A DNA stretch of 64,000 nucleotides from JADGGM01 sp027307005 (GCA_035455745.1 DATIEP010000049.1:1-64000); one strand, 5' to 3'; shown: positions 35,792-44,853, counted from the stretch's first letter. Translations and numbers: made by a program. The notes: generated by a model not told the origin, from the letters alone.

Positions 35792-36433
35792 CTATACGAT
35801 GTTGTGCGCGACGGCGTAGCGCATCAGCGCGGCGTTGCTGCTCAGGCCGAGTGTCTTCTTGATGCGCGTTTTGTGAAACTCCACCGCTTTCTCGCTCACG
35901 CCCAACTCTTGCGCTACCTCGAACGTCGTGAGGCCCCGCCCGACCAGCTGCAACACCTCGAGCTGGCGCGCCGTGAGCGGCGGCCCGTCCGTCGCCAACG
36001 ACGCTGCGGCATCGGCCGACGTCGACGCACCGGCCGCACTCGCGAGGAGTGGCGTGACGTACGTTCGGCCGGCCAGCACTTCGCTCACCGCAAACCGGAG
36101 CTCCGCGCCAGACGCGAGCTTGAGGAGAAACGCGCGGGCGCCCGCGCGCAGCGCTTCGTCGGCGTAGAGGCGTTCGGCGTGCATGGTGAGAATGATGATG
36201 CGCTGGTCGGGACGCACGGCCCGCAGCTCGCGGGTCAACGTTAGGCCGTCTTTCCCGGGCAGCGAGATGTCCAGCATCACGAGGTCGGGATCGAGGCGCT
36301 CCACGGTTTCGACCACATCGCGTCCATCGTGGACGACGCCGACCACGTCGTTGTCCGGCTCGAGCAGCCCGCGGAGACCCTCGCACAGCAGGCTGTGGTC
36401 GTCGGCGAGCAGGAGACGCGGACGCGCGGTCAT
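35792..36433 (-). CDS. NarL/FixJ-type response regulator
   Basis: The 213-residue protein is a two-domain response regulator. The receiver domain has the acidic pair in LLLADDHS, the phospho-accepting Asp55 in LVMLDISLPG and the conserved Lys in ARAFLLKLASG. The LuxR-type HTH follows after a 25-residue linker: LTARQLEVLQLVGRGLTTFEVAQELGVS then AVEFHKTRIKKTLGL. The ATG overlaps the kinase stop by 4 bp (ATGA), so they form a pair. Target sites are unknown; the palindromes reported at 42322 and 46518 are candidates. Confidence 0.93.
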   Translation of the reverse strand: MTARPRLLLADDHSLLCEGLRGLLEPDNDVVGVVHDGRDVVETVERLDPDLVMLDISLPGKDGLTLTRELRAVRPDQRIIILTMHAERLYADEALRAGARAFLLKLASGAELRFAVSEVLAGRTYVTPLLASAAGASTSADAAASLATDGPPLTARQLEVLQLVGRGLTTFEVAQELGVSEKAVEFHKTRIKKTLGLSSNAALMRYAVAHNIV

Positions 36434-37218
36434 ACCGTGTCCTTGCCTAACGGAATCCAGGCGACGACGCGCGTCCCCGCCCCGAGCCGCGACTGCACCG
36501 CGACGCGTCCGCCGAATTGTCGGGCGCGCTCGGTGATGCTCGTGAGTCCCATCCCCGCCCCGCCGTTGGCGGACACCCCGCGAGGCGCTGCCGTATCGAA
36601 CCCGGCGCCGTTGTCCTCGACAATGAGTTGGACACCGCCTTCGGCGTGCGCCAAGCGCAGCATTGCCGTCGACGCACCGGCGTGTTTCACCACGTTGCGA
36701 AGCGACTCCTGCGCGATGCGGTAGAGTCCCGCTGCGACGGCAGGCGGCATGTCAACCGGGCTCCGGTCGAGATCCAACCCCACCTTAAGGTGCGAAGTCG
36801 TCCACATCTCCCCTGCCAAGGTGGACAGCGCCGCCGCCAATCCCAGGTGTTCGAGCACCGGTGGGTGCATGCGGTGCGCGAGCGAGCGAATCTCGTCGGC
36901 GAAATCGACGAGCTCGGCACGCAGCCCGCGCACACGACGCTCGAACTGCCGGTCGCCATCGTGCGAAAACGCCGCCAGCTCGTTCAACGACTGGCCGAGG
37001 AGCGCGACCCGCTGGATGACATCGTCGTGCAGTTCGCGGGCGATGCGCGCGCGCTCCTCTTCCTGTGCCGCGAGCAACTTGCCGCTGAACGATCGCGTTG
37101 CCGTCAAATACCGCCGCTGGTGAATGACGATCGATGCCACGATCGCCGCAGTCAGGGTTCCAGCGGCCAGGGCGGCAGCGACGAAGACCCACCAGAGCTC
37201 GGGTGACGCCGTTCGCAC
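36430..37218 (-). CDS. Membrane histidine kinase, HisKA_3 (NarX/LiaS-like)
   Basis: The GTG at 37218 (VRTASPELWW) begins a 262-residue kinase. One N-terminal transmembrane helix (residues about 9-33) has almost no outer domain. The dimerisation box follows with the phospho-accepting His in RIARELHDDVIQRVALLG. The ATPase domain shows the N-box (SLRNVVKHAGAS), G1 (VEDNGAGFD) and G2 (GAGMGLTSI). With so small a sensory part, it may sense through the membrane or with a partner protein. The first 46 residues match the kinase remnant at 44772 without gaps (22 identical). Confidence 0.94.
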   Translation of the reverse strand: MRTASPELWWVFVAAALAAGTLTAAIVASIVIHQRRYLTATRSFSGKLLAAQEEERARIARELHDDVIQRVALLGQSLNELAAFSHDGDRQFERRVRGLRAELVDFADEIRSLAHRMHPPVLEHLGLAAALSTLAGEMWTTSHLKVGLDLDRSPVDMPPAVAAGLYRIAQESLRNVVKHAGASTAMLRLAHAEGGVQLIVEDNGAGFDTAAPRGVSANGGAGMGLTSITERARQFGGRVAVQSRLGAGTRVVAWIPLGKDTV

Positions 37219-37427
37219 AAATTTACCCAGGTCGTCAGGGAAAACGAGAGAATACTAACCGAGCCAGATCCCTGATAGCTCGTGGCACCTCACCGAGCAC
37301 AGGGGACCGACGACGACGCCGTCGTGTTGGAAGCACTCGCTACGGCAAACCGATTTTCTTCACTTTTTCGTCACCATAGTGGGCGTCTGCGTCGGCACCT
37401 TTGTTTTCGGCGACTTTCTCCCATGAG

Positions 37428-39845
37428 TCACTCGGATCTGAGGGCGATGGTGGGGTCGATGCCCGTGGCACGCCGCGCCGGGACGTAGCACGCCACGAAC
37501 GAGACGGCCGCGAGGAGGGCGGCCACGCCACCGAAAACCGCCGAGTCGGTGGCGCTCACGCCGTAGAGCAGGCTCGAGAGGAGCCTCGTTAGGCCGTACG
37601 CACCGACGAGCCCGAGCAGCGTGCCGAGCGCGGCGACCTTCGCCCCCTCGCGGAGCACGAGCCGCACAAGTGACGCCGCCTCAGCACCAATCGCCATTCG
37701 GATGCCGATCTCCCGAGTCCGCTGCGTGACGAGGTGTGACGTCACACCGTAAACCCCGGCCGCCGCGAGAACCAGCGCGATCCCCGCGAAGGTGACAAGG
37801 AGCCACAGGTAGAGACGTCGGTTGGAAAGCGACTCGGACAGCACCTGCTCCATCGTCTCCACGTTGTAGATTGGCTGGGCGGGGTCGACCGCCTCGACTG
37901 CGCCACGGATACCTGAGGTGAGACTCGTAGGCGGCACATTGGTGCGGACCACGAGCGTCATCGTATTCGGTATGTACTCCGGCACTTGCCGATACGAGAA
38001 GTAGATCTCGGGCATCGGTTGCTGGTCGAGCCCCGCCCCACGCACGTTGCCAATTACTCCGACGATCGCGAGCCTCAAACTATCGAGGACGAGCCGACGA
38101 CCGATCGGATTTTCGTGCGGAAAGTACTTGTGCGCGAGCGCCTCGTTGATGATCACAACCGGTGGAGCGACAGGCGCATCCCGGTCCGAGAAGTTCCGGC
38201 CCTTTAGGATAGGGATGCGCAATGCGGTAAAGCAGTCGGCGCTTGCCCAGCGGTATTCCGCGAAGGGCTCCTGACCACGCGGGGCAGGCGGGCGCCCTTC
38301 GATGGCGATGTTGCCGTTCGACCAGTACTCCTGGAGGGGGAGCAGCGAGATCCACCCCGCGGCGGTAACGCCGGGCAGCGCCGCGACGCGCTCGAGCACC
38401 GGGCGATAGAATTGTTCGCTCAACCGCCTCTGGTACTTCGCCGCTGGGGCCGAGACGTGCAGCGTGAGAACGTGGTCAGTCGTTAGCCCAACCGGAGTTG
38501 CCTCGAGGCGAACGAACGCCTTTAGGAGGAGCCCGGCGCCGGTCGTCAGCATGACCGCCAACGCGAGCTCGACGGCGACTAGGCCCGCGCGGAAACGTTG
38601 CTGGGCACGGCTGGCACTCCCGAGTCGGCCGCCATCGGCGAGGCCTTCCCGCGGGTCGACACTCGTGCTACTCAGGGCGGGCACGAGTCCGAAACCAATA
38701 CCCGTGAAGAGCGCGACTGCGAGCAGGAAGGCGAAAACCGCGAGATCGAAGCTTACCAACCGCGCGCCCGGAATTTCCTGCGACGCCAGTACCATCAAGG
38801 TGCGAACTCCAAGGTTCGCGATCACGAGACCGATCGCTGCGCCGGCGAGCGACAGCATGAGGCTCTCCGTGAGGAATTGTCGGACGAGGTGCCCGCGGCG
38901 GGCACCGAGCGCGCTGCGCACCGCCACTTCGCGGCGGCGCGCGGTCGCGCGGGCCAAAAGAAGGTTGGCCACGTTTACGCACGCCACGAGCAACACCAAC
39001 ACGGACGCGCCGAGGAGGACGAGGAGCCGGGGCCGAACGCGGCCGAACAGGTCGTCGTACATCGACAGAAGCCTTACTGTGTGAATCGACTGCGCGTCGG
39101 GATACTCCTGCGTCAAGCGGGCTGCGATCTCGCCGATCTGCGCGCGCGCGGCGGCGAGCGTCACAGTCGGCTTGAGCCGGCCCACGACCTGCACGAACTG
39201 ATTCCCGCGTCCGGACGACTCCTCGGGGCTGAAGCGCCGCGGCACCCAGACCTCGGTGGCCTTCGTAGCTGGAAAAGTGAACGCGGGCGGCGTGACCCCG
39301 ATCACTGTATACGGCGCGCCGTCGAGGGTAATTGTGCGGCCTAAGATCGCTCGGTCGGCACCAAATCGGCTACGCCAGAGCGCGTCGCTGAGTACGGCGA
39401 CTGCAGGTGCGTCAAGTTTCCCATCGCTCGGCAAGAAGCCGCGGCCGAGCGCCGCCTTCACTCGTAGTGCGGCGAACAGGTCCACGGTCGCCCGGACGGC
39501 CATCAGACGCTCGGGGGGCCCGTCGCTCGCGAGGTTCATACTACCAGGATCGTAGGCGACGAGTTGCTCGAAGACCGTGTTCTGGCGTCGCCAATCGAGG
39601 TAGATCGCTGACGGAACTGCACCAATCCAACTTGTCTTGTCAATCGTCAGCTGATCATAAAGGCGTACGAGTTGCTCGGGCTCGGGGTACGGCAGTGGCC
39701 GTAGCACCACGGCGTTTACCACGGTGAAGATCGCCGTAGTCGCGCCTGTCCCGAGTCCGAGACAGACTACCACCACGAGGGTGAAGCTCCAACTCTTGCG
39801 AAGCGAGCGCAGAGCAAACCGCACGTCCTGAACGAGCGTGTCCAC
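37428..39845 (-). CDS. MacB/ADOP-type ABC transporter permease
   Basis: The GTG at 39845 has a GGAGGGA ribosome site a few bases ahead; the protein has 805 residues. The layout is that of the acidobacterial-type duplicated permeases. An N-terminal helix (DVRFALRSLRKSWSFTLVVVV) precedes a periplasmic MacB domain, then three FtsX-like helices near residues 280-430, a second periplasmic domain, and three C-terminal helices ending ARRATGIDPTIALRSE. These permeases work with a separate ATPase and are thought to export or move lipoproteins, peptides or drugs. No ATPase gene is adjacent. It is oriented away from the small CPPNC gene at 40144. Confidence 0.92.
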   Translation of the reverse strand: MDTLVQDVRFALRSLRKSWSFTLVVVVCLGLGTGATTAIFTVVNAVVLRPLPYPEPEQLVRLYDQLTIDKTSWIGAVPSAIYLDWRRQNTVFEQLVAYDPGSMNLASDGPPERLMAVRATVDLFAALRVKAALGRGFLPSDGKLDAPAVAVLSDALWRSRFGADRAILGRTITLDGAPYTVIGVTPPAFTFPATKATEVWVPRRFSPEESSGRGNQFVQVVGRLKPTVTLAAARAQIGEIAARLTQEYPDAQSIHTVRLLSMYDDLFGRVRPRLLVLLGASVLVLLVACVNVANLLLARATARRREVAVRSALGARRGHLVRQFLTESLMLSLAGAAIGLVIANLGVRTLMVLASQEIPGARLVSFDLAVFAFLLAVALFTGIGFGLVPALSSTSVDPREGLADGGRLGSASRAQQRFRAGLVAVELALAVMLTTGAGLLLKAFVRLEATPVGLTTDHVLTLHVSAPAAKYQRRLSEQFYRPVLERVAALPGVTAAGWISLLPLQEYWSNGNIAIEGRPPAPRGQEPFAEYRWASADCFTALRIPILKGRNFSDRDAPVAPPVVIINEALAHKYFPHENPIGRRLVLDSLRLAIVGVIGNVRGAGLDQQPMPEIYFSYRQVPEYIPNTMTLVVRTNVPPTSLTSGIRGAVEAVDPAQPIYNVETMEQVLSESLSNRRLYLWLLVTFAGIALVLAAAGVYGVTSHLVTQRTREIGIRMAIGAEAASLVRLVLREGAKVAALGTLLGLVGAYGLTRLLSSLLYGVSATDSAVFGGVAALLAAVSFVACYVPARRATGIDPTIALRSE

Positions 39846-39920
39846 GCCTGATCCCTCCCGCTCTCGCGCGAATGGGTGAGGTCCCGTTGTTGACCGGTGA
39901 GCCGTTGTATCAAACGGTAA

Positions 39921-39956
39921 GATGTCGGCACCAAGATTCTGACATGACCCGACATC
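39921..39956. promoter_or_regulatory. Inverted repeat with three GACATC-like units upstream of the permease
   Basis: The 8-base arms GATGTCGG (39921-39928) and CCGACATC (39949-39956) are perfect complements separated by 20 bp. A third unit (GACATG) lies in the spacer. The site is 75-110 bp upstream of the permease GTG and about 190 bp upstream of the CPPNC gene. It could be an operator for the permease or for both divergent genes. No T-run makes it a terminator. Confidence 0.4.
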
Positions 39957-40143
39957 GTTGAATGTTGATGGTCGCCTCCGAGATGGCGCAACAGGCCCAA
40001 GATGCAAAAGTTAGGCAAACTGCACCACGAGGTACGCCTGTGCTTGCCTCACGGCAGCACAGGCTATTTATTTGCCGTCGCCGTACACTGCGACGCGCAA
40101 CGGTCCTTGCGCCGCAAGCACGCTCCACTAACACGGAGGGTCT

Positions 40144-40470
40144 ATGGCAATCAGCACGCGGGAAATGGTGTTGACGGAACTCGGTGGGGCGGAGATCAGC
40201 ATGGATGAAGCTCGCGCCATGGTTCGGAGCTACCGTCGCTCAGCACCGCCCGACGCGGAACGGGCCGGCACCTATGATCGTGTGCACTTCGACAAGATCT
40301 TGGCACAGCCCGGTTGCGTCGGGATTCGCTTCTTCCACGCCCTGCACGAGGACGGGAGTCCAACGATCGTGATTATCGGGATCGACGAGCATGGGCGACC
40401 AGTCGCCGGCGGACCCATCCAGAACCACCTGCCCTGCCCGCCGAATTGCTTCGGGGAAGATCTGGTCTGA
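40144..40470 (+). CDS. CPPNC-tail small protein, copy 1 (intact, unknown function)
   Basis: The 108-residue protein starts after a good ribosome site (GGAGGG). It shares three blocks with the copies at 43837 and 46417. These are an N-terminal helix (ISMDEARAMVRSYRR), a central ILAQPGCVGIRFF, and a C-terminal tail NHLPCPPNCFGEDLV. Conserved cysteines are one in AQPGC and two in PCPPNC. There is no signal peptide or membrane helix. I recall similar CPPxC-tail proteins of unknown function in Bacteroidota, but cannot verify that here. This copy lacks the Cys that copies 2 and 3 carry near residue 35. It has no membrane partner downstream; instead a terminator and an IS110 remnant follow. Its role may be signalling, metal binding or a modified peptide. 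Confidence 0.8.
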   Translation: MAISTREMVLTELGGAEISMDEARAMVRSYRRSAPPDAERAGTYDRVHFDKILAQPGCVGIRFFHALHEDGSPTIVIIGIDEHGRPVAGGPIQNHLPCPPNCFGEDLV

Positions 40471-40481
40471 TCATCGATCAA

Positions 40482-40526
40482 CGAGCTTGGAAGGGGGCCG
40501 CGCAGTAGGACGGCCCCCTTCGCTCG
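40482..40526 (+). terminator. Terminator-like hairpin after CPPNC copy 1
   Basis: The arms CGAGC...GAAGGGGGCCG (40482-40500) and CGGCCCCCTTCGCTCG (40511-40526) pair almost perfectly with a 10-base loop. The following bases are TTCTATACA, so the U-tract is short. It lies 12 bp after the stop of the small gene. Confidence 0.7.
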
Positions 40527-40881
40527 TTCTATACAACATTGTTCGACAAGAGACGTTGTTAGACGAGATCGCTCCACGAACAGGTCTGGCCTCCGCTACT
40601 TCGTGCCTCGCGATGGGCACGCGATCCAGATAATCCTGCGATTGCGAGCATCTCTCGAGCCGGTCGCGGTCCGAAGGCAGGCCAGTTCGGCACGCGATAA
40701 ATGATTGTGTTGTCGGCAGCAGATCCGCCGACCTGCGGCCATCACCCTGGTCGCTGCGCGCGCGGCTCTGCACGTCGGACCTAGTCATAATGAAGCGACC
40801 GGCTCGCGGTCGTGGCAACGTGGGTCAGCCATCCGGACGGGCCGGACTGGCCAGAGCCACAACACGGCGGAGCCGGTCGCC
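40527..40881. other. Non-coding stretch between terminator and IS110 remnant
   Basis: I see no gene here. It could include the left end of the IS110 element. In the IS110 group that end can encode a guide RNA (bridge RNA), but I cannot identify one by eye. GTTGTTAGAC at about 40555 resembles an integron attC end, but no matching partner was seen. Confidence 0.3.
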
Positions 40882-42027
40882 ATGACTACATTAACGAGTT
40901 CTGTCTCAAGAATGCGGTATGTCCGGCTGGATGTCTATGCCGAGGCGGTCACCGCGGCGGTGGCGGTGGCGGGTGGGACGGTGCACGAGCTAGGGAAGAT
41001 TGCGAATGAGCCGGCGGCCCTCCGAAAATTGCTCCGCGAGCTGGAGGCGCTGCGCGTGTGTTACGAGGCGGGCCGACGGGTTACGTGTATTGGCACCTTG
41101 TGCAGGTCGGCGTGCCGTCCGAGGTCATCGCGCCGAGTTTGATTCCGACAAAGGCGGGGGATCGGGTGAACACGGACCGGCGGGATGCGGCGAAACTAGT
41201 CGGGTGCTATCGGGCCGGCGAGCTGACGCCGGTGTTCGTGCCAGATGAAGCAACGGAGGGACTGCGCGATGTGGTGCGGGAGGCGGCGAAGCAGGATCTG
41301 CTCCGCGCGCGGCATCGGTTAGACAAGCTACTCTTGCGGCACGGGCGGCAGCGGCCCGCGGGTATGCGCGCGTGGACGCAGCGGAATGAGCAGTGGCTCG
41401 GCGCCCATTGCTTCGCGGTCGAGACCGTGCAGCTGGTGTACGACGAGTATCGCGCGGCGGTGCGCCTGCTCGTGAATCGCGTGGCGCGCTTGGAGCAGGC
41501 AATGCGCGCCGGCGTCGCGACGCTTGATCCGACGCAGCGCGCGTTAGTCAGTGGGCTCGCGGCACTCCGGGACGTGCGGGACGTGCGGGGCGTGACGGCA
41601 ATCACGGTGGTGAGGCGAAGTGACAACGCTCACGCGCTTCGCCGGTGCCCCGGCCCTTCATGACGTACGCTGGCTCGTCCCGCGCGAACACTCGAGTGGG
41701 CGTGGCCAGTGGGCGTAATGCGATTACCAAGACCGGGAACGCGCATCTGCGGCGCGTCCTGATGGAAGCCGCGTGGAGGAACCGCCACCGCCCAGTCGCG
41801 ACGGGGCGACTGCGTGTGCGCCAAACAGGGACAGCCCGCCGCAGTGGTGGCGGTCGCGGAGCGGGCGCAGCAGCGCCTGTGCGCGCGGTATCGGATGATG
41901 GCCGCGCGGGGGAAAGCGCCACTCTTTAGTTGCCACGACGATCGCGCGTGAACTCTTGGGCTACATCTGTGCGATCGGGCAGGTCGTGGAGCAGCCCGCA
42001 CCGAGAGCGGAGGCGCGCATGGCCTAA
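40882..42027 (+). pseudogene. IS110-family transposase, broken by three frameshifts
   Basis: The parts are in order along 1146 bp, the normal length of such genes. The N-terminal DEDD domain (YVRLDVYAEAVTAAVAV, then CYEAG) lies in one frame. GYVYWHLVQVGVPSEVIAPSL and NTDRRDAAKLVGCYRAGELT lie in a second frame from about 41080. The C-terminal part (FMTYAGSS, ITKTGNAHLRRVLMEAAW) lies in a third frame from about 41645. The last bit (ARELLGYICAIGQVVE) is back in the first frame and ends with TAA. The element is therefore dead. No terminal repeats are expected for this family. Confidence 0.85.
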
Positions 42028-42336
42028 CGACTCGCACAGGCCGCCTGGTGTCGGCCGGGGAGTCGCGCACGGAAAGGCGCACCCGCCGACTCCCCCTGCG
42101 ATGCGGTCGCGCTCGATGACCCAACTCGCGTAGCTAGTCTGCGCCTCGTGCCCGACGGATCACGATCATGCGGTGTCGTCTCCGGACCAACCCGCGCTTA
42201 TCAGAGTTATCAGCCGTCGCGCGCCGCGCTCCTCGCGCCACACCCGGCTCCAGCGGTCAGATGAGAGCTGCCGCAGTACCTTTGCACGACCCACTTCTGC
42301 GCCCCTTGACGGGTCGCTTCATATTAGGGATTCCCC
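42028..42336. other. Non-coding stretch before the IS5-like element
   Basis: No gene is visible. The last 16 bases (from 42321) contain the left half of the palindromic box described under the site at 42322. Otherwise I see nothing. Confidence 0.5.
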
Positions 42337-42340
42337 CTAG
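42322..42340 (+). promoter_or_regulatory. Palindromic box split by the IS5-like element (upstream of CPPNC copy 2)
   Basis: Reading from 42322 and joining across the insertion at its CTAG duplication restores TTAGGGATTCCCCCTAGT. This is a palindrome-like box ending 106 bp before the ATG of copy 2. The box at 46518, upstream of copy 3, reads in its gene's sense AACTAGGG, four bases, CCCCAGTT, and ends 100 bp before its ATG. The shared core is TAGGGA, three bases, CCCC. It is plausibly the binding site of a dimeric regulator; the NarL-type regulator at 35792 is a candidate, which is inference. Confidence 0.5.
42337..42340. repeat. Target-site duplication CTAG, left copy
   Basis: CTAG directly precedes the left terminal repeat and is repeated at 43727-43730 after the right one. 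IS5-group elements typically use a 4-bp YTAR target, which fits. Confidence 0.7.
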
Positions 42341-43726
42341 CAGGCTGCGGAAATAGGGTGTGATGCAAGGTTGTCAATGGCCTGGCACTGCACAGTGTGA
42401 GCGCCGTAGCGGATGGGAAGGCCCGCGCGGGCACCGTTTTGCGGCGTTAGGCGAGCAGGTGAAGTGACCGCCCACATCGTTAGGCCGTCGCCGGTGCGAG
42501 GAGCCGCCGCATCCGCACCAGGTTGTAGACGGCCGTCGCGAAGGTCACCATCCACCCCACTCGCGCCAGGCCGCGGAAGCGGGTCTGTCGGCAGAGGCCC
42601 ACCGTCTTGAGCCAGCCAAAGATTTCCTCGATCCGTTTGCGCTTCCGTTGACTCACCGCGTAGCCCGGATGGCGCGTCGTCCGCGCGTCGATCGCGCTCG
42701 GGTGTCGCGCGCTGACATGCTGCGCGACGTGCGGCGTGCTCTGCACCGCGCGCAATTCGTCGACGCACCCCTGCGTATCGAACCCCTTGTCGGCCCCCAC
42801 GGTGATGTGCACGGCGCGATACGGCGCGCCGGCCGCGGGCACGACCGCGTTGTCGCGCTCCGCGGTCCCCGTCGCGGCGCTCGTGCAACTGCCCACCGCC
42901 AAACCATGCCGGTTCTCCATGAGCACCGTCGCCTGATAGGCCAGCTGGGCTTCGCGGCCCCGTCCCTTGCGCGCCAGTTGCGCGTCGGGATCCGTCGTCG
43001 ACGTGTGCGTGGCGTTGCTCCGCCGCTCCCCATGGAAATTGACCGTCGCATTCCGCGTCCCATCGGCGGGGGGATCGCGGCGCGGATCGTCCGGCGGGAG
43101 GAATTTGCGCCGATGCTTCGGCACTGCGGCGGCCTTCGCAGGGGCCTTCGCGGGGTCCCGGTGGAAACTCTTCTGTCCGGCCCACGCCTGGATCAGTGTG
43201 CCGTCCACGGTGAAGTGCTCGGACGAGAGCAGGTCCGCCGCCTGCGCCTCCGCCAGCACCGCGGCGAAGAAGCCGTCCGCGACATCGCCGATCAGCAAGC
43301 GTTCCCGATTCTTCGTGAACACCGTCACATCCCAGATCGCGTCGTCGATGCCTAACCCCACAAACCACCGGAAGAGCAAGTTATATTCGAGCTGCTCCAT
43401 CAACTGCCGCTCGCTCCGCACCGTATAGAGCACCTGGAGCAAGAGGGCCCGCAGCAGGTGTTCGGGGGGGATCGAGGGCCGGCCGCCATCGGCATAGATC
43501 TGATCAAAGGTCGGCGAGAGCGTCGCTAACGCCCGATCCACCACCGGACGCATCGCGCGCAGCGGATGGTCCGCCGGAATCCGGTCCTCGATCGATACCA
43601 CACTGAATAGCGCTCCTTGCTGCGGCTCGCTCCCGCGCATCGCTCACGCTCGATGTTGAGGTCGCGCCATACTAACCATCGCGCATCTGCCGCGCCATCC
43701 TCAATTCCTCCTTTTTCCGCAACCTG
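42341..43726 (-). mobile_element. IS5-like insertion sequence, 1386 bp, apparently intact
   Basis: The terminal inverted repeats are CAGGCTGCGGAAA (42341-42353) and its complement TTTCCGCAACCTG (43714-43726), matching at 12 of 13 positions. CTAG flanks both sides as a 4-bp duplication. One intact transposase gene occupies 42480-43640 on the minus strand. The element sits inside the putative operator of CPPNC copy 2 and probably changes its expression. The sharp ends suggest a recent insertion. Confidence 0.9.
42480..43640 (-). CDS. IS5-family DDE transposase
   Basis: The intact 386-residue transposase starts MRGSEPQQGALFSVV. The N-terminal DUF772-like region is RPSIPPEHLLRALLLQVLYTV, then FRWFVGLGIDDAIWD. 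The DDE domain has its first Asp in FTVDGTLIQAWAG, its second in VGADKGFDTQGC, and its Glu in KRIEEIFGWLKTVG, with the usual downstream RGLARVGWMVTFATAVYNLVR. It should be active. The family could also be called ISL/IS1182-like by some schemes; IS5 is my choice from length and target. Confidence 0.92.
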   Translation of the reverse strand: MRGSEPQQGALFSVVSIEDRIPADHPLRAMRPVVDRALATLSPTFDQIYADGGRPSIPPEHLLRALLLQVLYTVRSERQLMEQLEYNLLFRWFVGLGIDDAIWDVTVFTKNRERLLIGDVADGFFAAVLAEAQAADLLSSEHFTVDGTLIQAWAGQKSFHRDPAKAPAKAAAVPKHRRKFLPPDDPRRDPPADGTRNATVNFHGERRSNATHTSTTDPDAQLARKGRGREAQLAYQATVLMENRHGLAVGSCTSAATGTAERDNAVVPAAGAPYRAVHITVGADKGFDTQGCVDELRAVQSTPHVAQHVSARHPSAIDARTTRHPGYAVSQRKRKRIEEIFGWLKTVGLCRQTRFRGLARVGWMVTFATAVYNLVRMRRLLAPATA

Positions 43727-43730
43727 CTAG
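43727..43730. repeat. Target-site duplication CTAG, right copy
   Basis: CTAG directly follows the right terminal repeat. It is the right half of the duplicated target and begins the restored operator's last part (CTAGT). Confidence 0.7.
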
Positions 43731-43836
43731 TGGCTTCAGTTTGTACGTGCAATGTTTACTCATTGCTCCGCGTGACGCTGCGCCGCCGCACTGTGGTCGA
43801 CGACCCGTCGCGTACACCGCAAGCGAGGGTATTCTC

Positions 43837-44134
43837 ATGGCCTTTACCGGGAACGAACGACACGACATTTCGCTCGACGAGGCGCGGAGACTCATACGCA
43901 ATCATCGCCAGGGCGCCGGCGCGAATGACCATAGATGCGGGTTCTTTGGTCGAGCCGCGATCGAGACGCTTCTCGCCCAACCGGGTTGCGTGAGGATTCG
44001 GACCTACTCTGCGCGTCAGGACAACGGGCAACCGACGCTCGTACTCGTCGGGGTGAACGCGAACGAAAAGGACATACGGCCACGGTGATCGAGGATCACA
44101 TCCCATGTCCGCCTAACTGCTACTCGGGGATCTG
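43837..44134 (+). pseudogene. CPPNC-tail small protein, copy 2 (frameshifted)
   Basis: The frame from the ATG at 43837 encodes ISLDEARRLIRNHRQ, then RCGFFGRAAIETLLAQPGCVRIRTY and PTLVLVGVNANEKDI. It stops at 44088 before the tail. The tail (VIEDHIPCPPNCYSGICAV) is in another frame, starting next to an A-run (GAAAAGG, about 44066). The missing tail and the lack of a nearby stop in that frame show a decayed gene; a -1 frameshift is less likely. It lies 33 bp before the membrane gene at 44167. Confidence 0.8.
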
Positions 44135-44166
44135 CGCTGTACGTCTAACCTTCTCAAAGCGGAGTC

Positions 44167-44853
44167 ATGCACCTGGACAAGGCTGCGGTCTTTCTCGAGC
44201 TCTTACCCGTGCTCGCGGCGATGTGGCTGGCCCGTGGACTGCCAGCCGCGCTTCGCCTCGTGGCGCTTGTATACGCGTTGTGGTTCTTTCAGGATTGCGT
44301 GATGTGGTGGCTTGCCGACGCGGGCCACAACAATCTTTGGGTCAGCCACATTGCGCTCCCTGTGACGACAGGATTGTTGATGTGGGCGTTCTCGTTATGG
44401 CAGGAAGACGGAGTGGCGCGCATGGCGTTTCGCCTAACGATCCCGCTCTACGTTCTGGTGTGTCTGGTGCTTCTTCTGCGCGTCGAGCGTCTCGACCACT
44501 TTAGCACGTACGCCAGTCCAGTCGGATGCCTCCTGCTGATTAGCATGACGGCCTACACGCTGGTCACAGGTTCGCTTCGATCGACGGAGCCGGTCTGGCG
44601 GCAGGACTGGTTCTGGGTTGGATCGGGTTTATTGCTCTACTTCGGTGGTGAAGTCGTACTCATGCCGCTGAGCAACATCCTGTTTGCCGCCCATCTCCAG
44701 CTGCATTTCCTCTACCAGGTGTTCGGCGCCGTCGGGATCGTGTCCACGTTGCTCGTTACCTGGGGAATGCTGTGCGCCCGTCCTCGCCCGATCTATGGCG
44801 GATCTTCCTGGGAGTGGCGCTCGTGGCGTCAATCCTCGTCTCGGCCTTCGTGA
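44167..44853 (+). CDS. Multi-pass membrane protein of CPPNC module (unknown)
   Basis: The 228-residue protein has about six to seven hydrophobic helices. A marked element is WWLADAGHNNLWVSHIALPV, with an NNLW-x-x-H-I signature, followed by LLMWAFSLWQE. I recall similar helix-rich proteins with such a signature near sensory genes in Bacteroidota, unverified. A degenerate paralogue is at 45838-46097 on the minus strand. The last 25 residues overlap the kinase remnant in another frame and may be non-native. It probably forms the sensor or receptor of the module; no enzyme motif is seen. Confidence 0.7.
   Translation: MHLDKAAVFLELLPVLAAMWLARGLPAALRLVALVYALWFFQDCVMWWLADAGHNNLWVSHIALPVTTGLLMWAFSLWQEDGVARMAFRLTIPLYVLVCLVLLLRVERLDHFSTYASPVGCLLLISMTAYTLVTGSLRSTEPVWRQDWFWVGSGLLLYFGGEVVLMPLSNILFAAHLQLHFLYQVFGAVGIVSTLLVTWGMLCARPRPIYGGSSWEWRSWRQSSSRPS

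Noticed and set aside
44060..44100. Programmed -1 frameshift in CPPNC copy 2
   Set aside because: The A-run is short and not a good slippery heptamer, and the tail frame lacks a nearby stop; decay is simpler.
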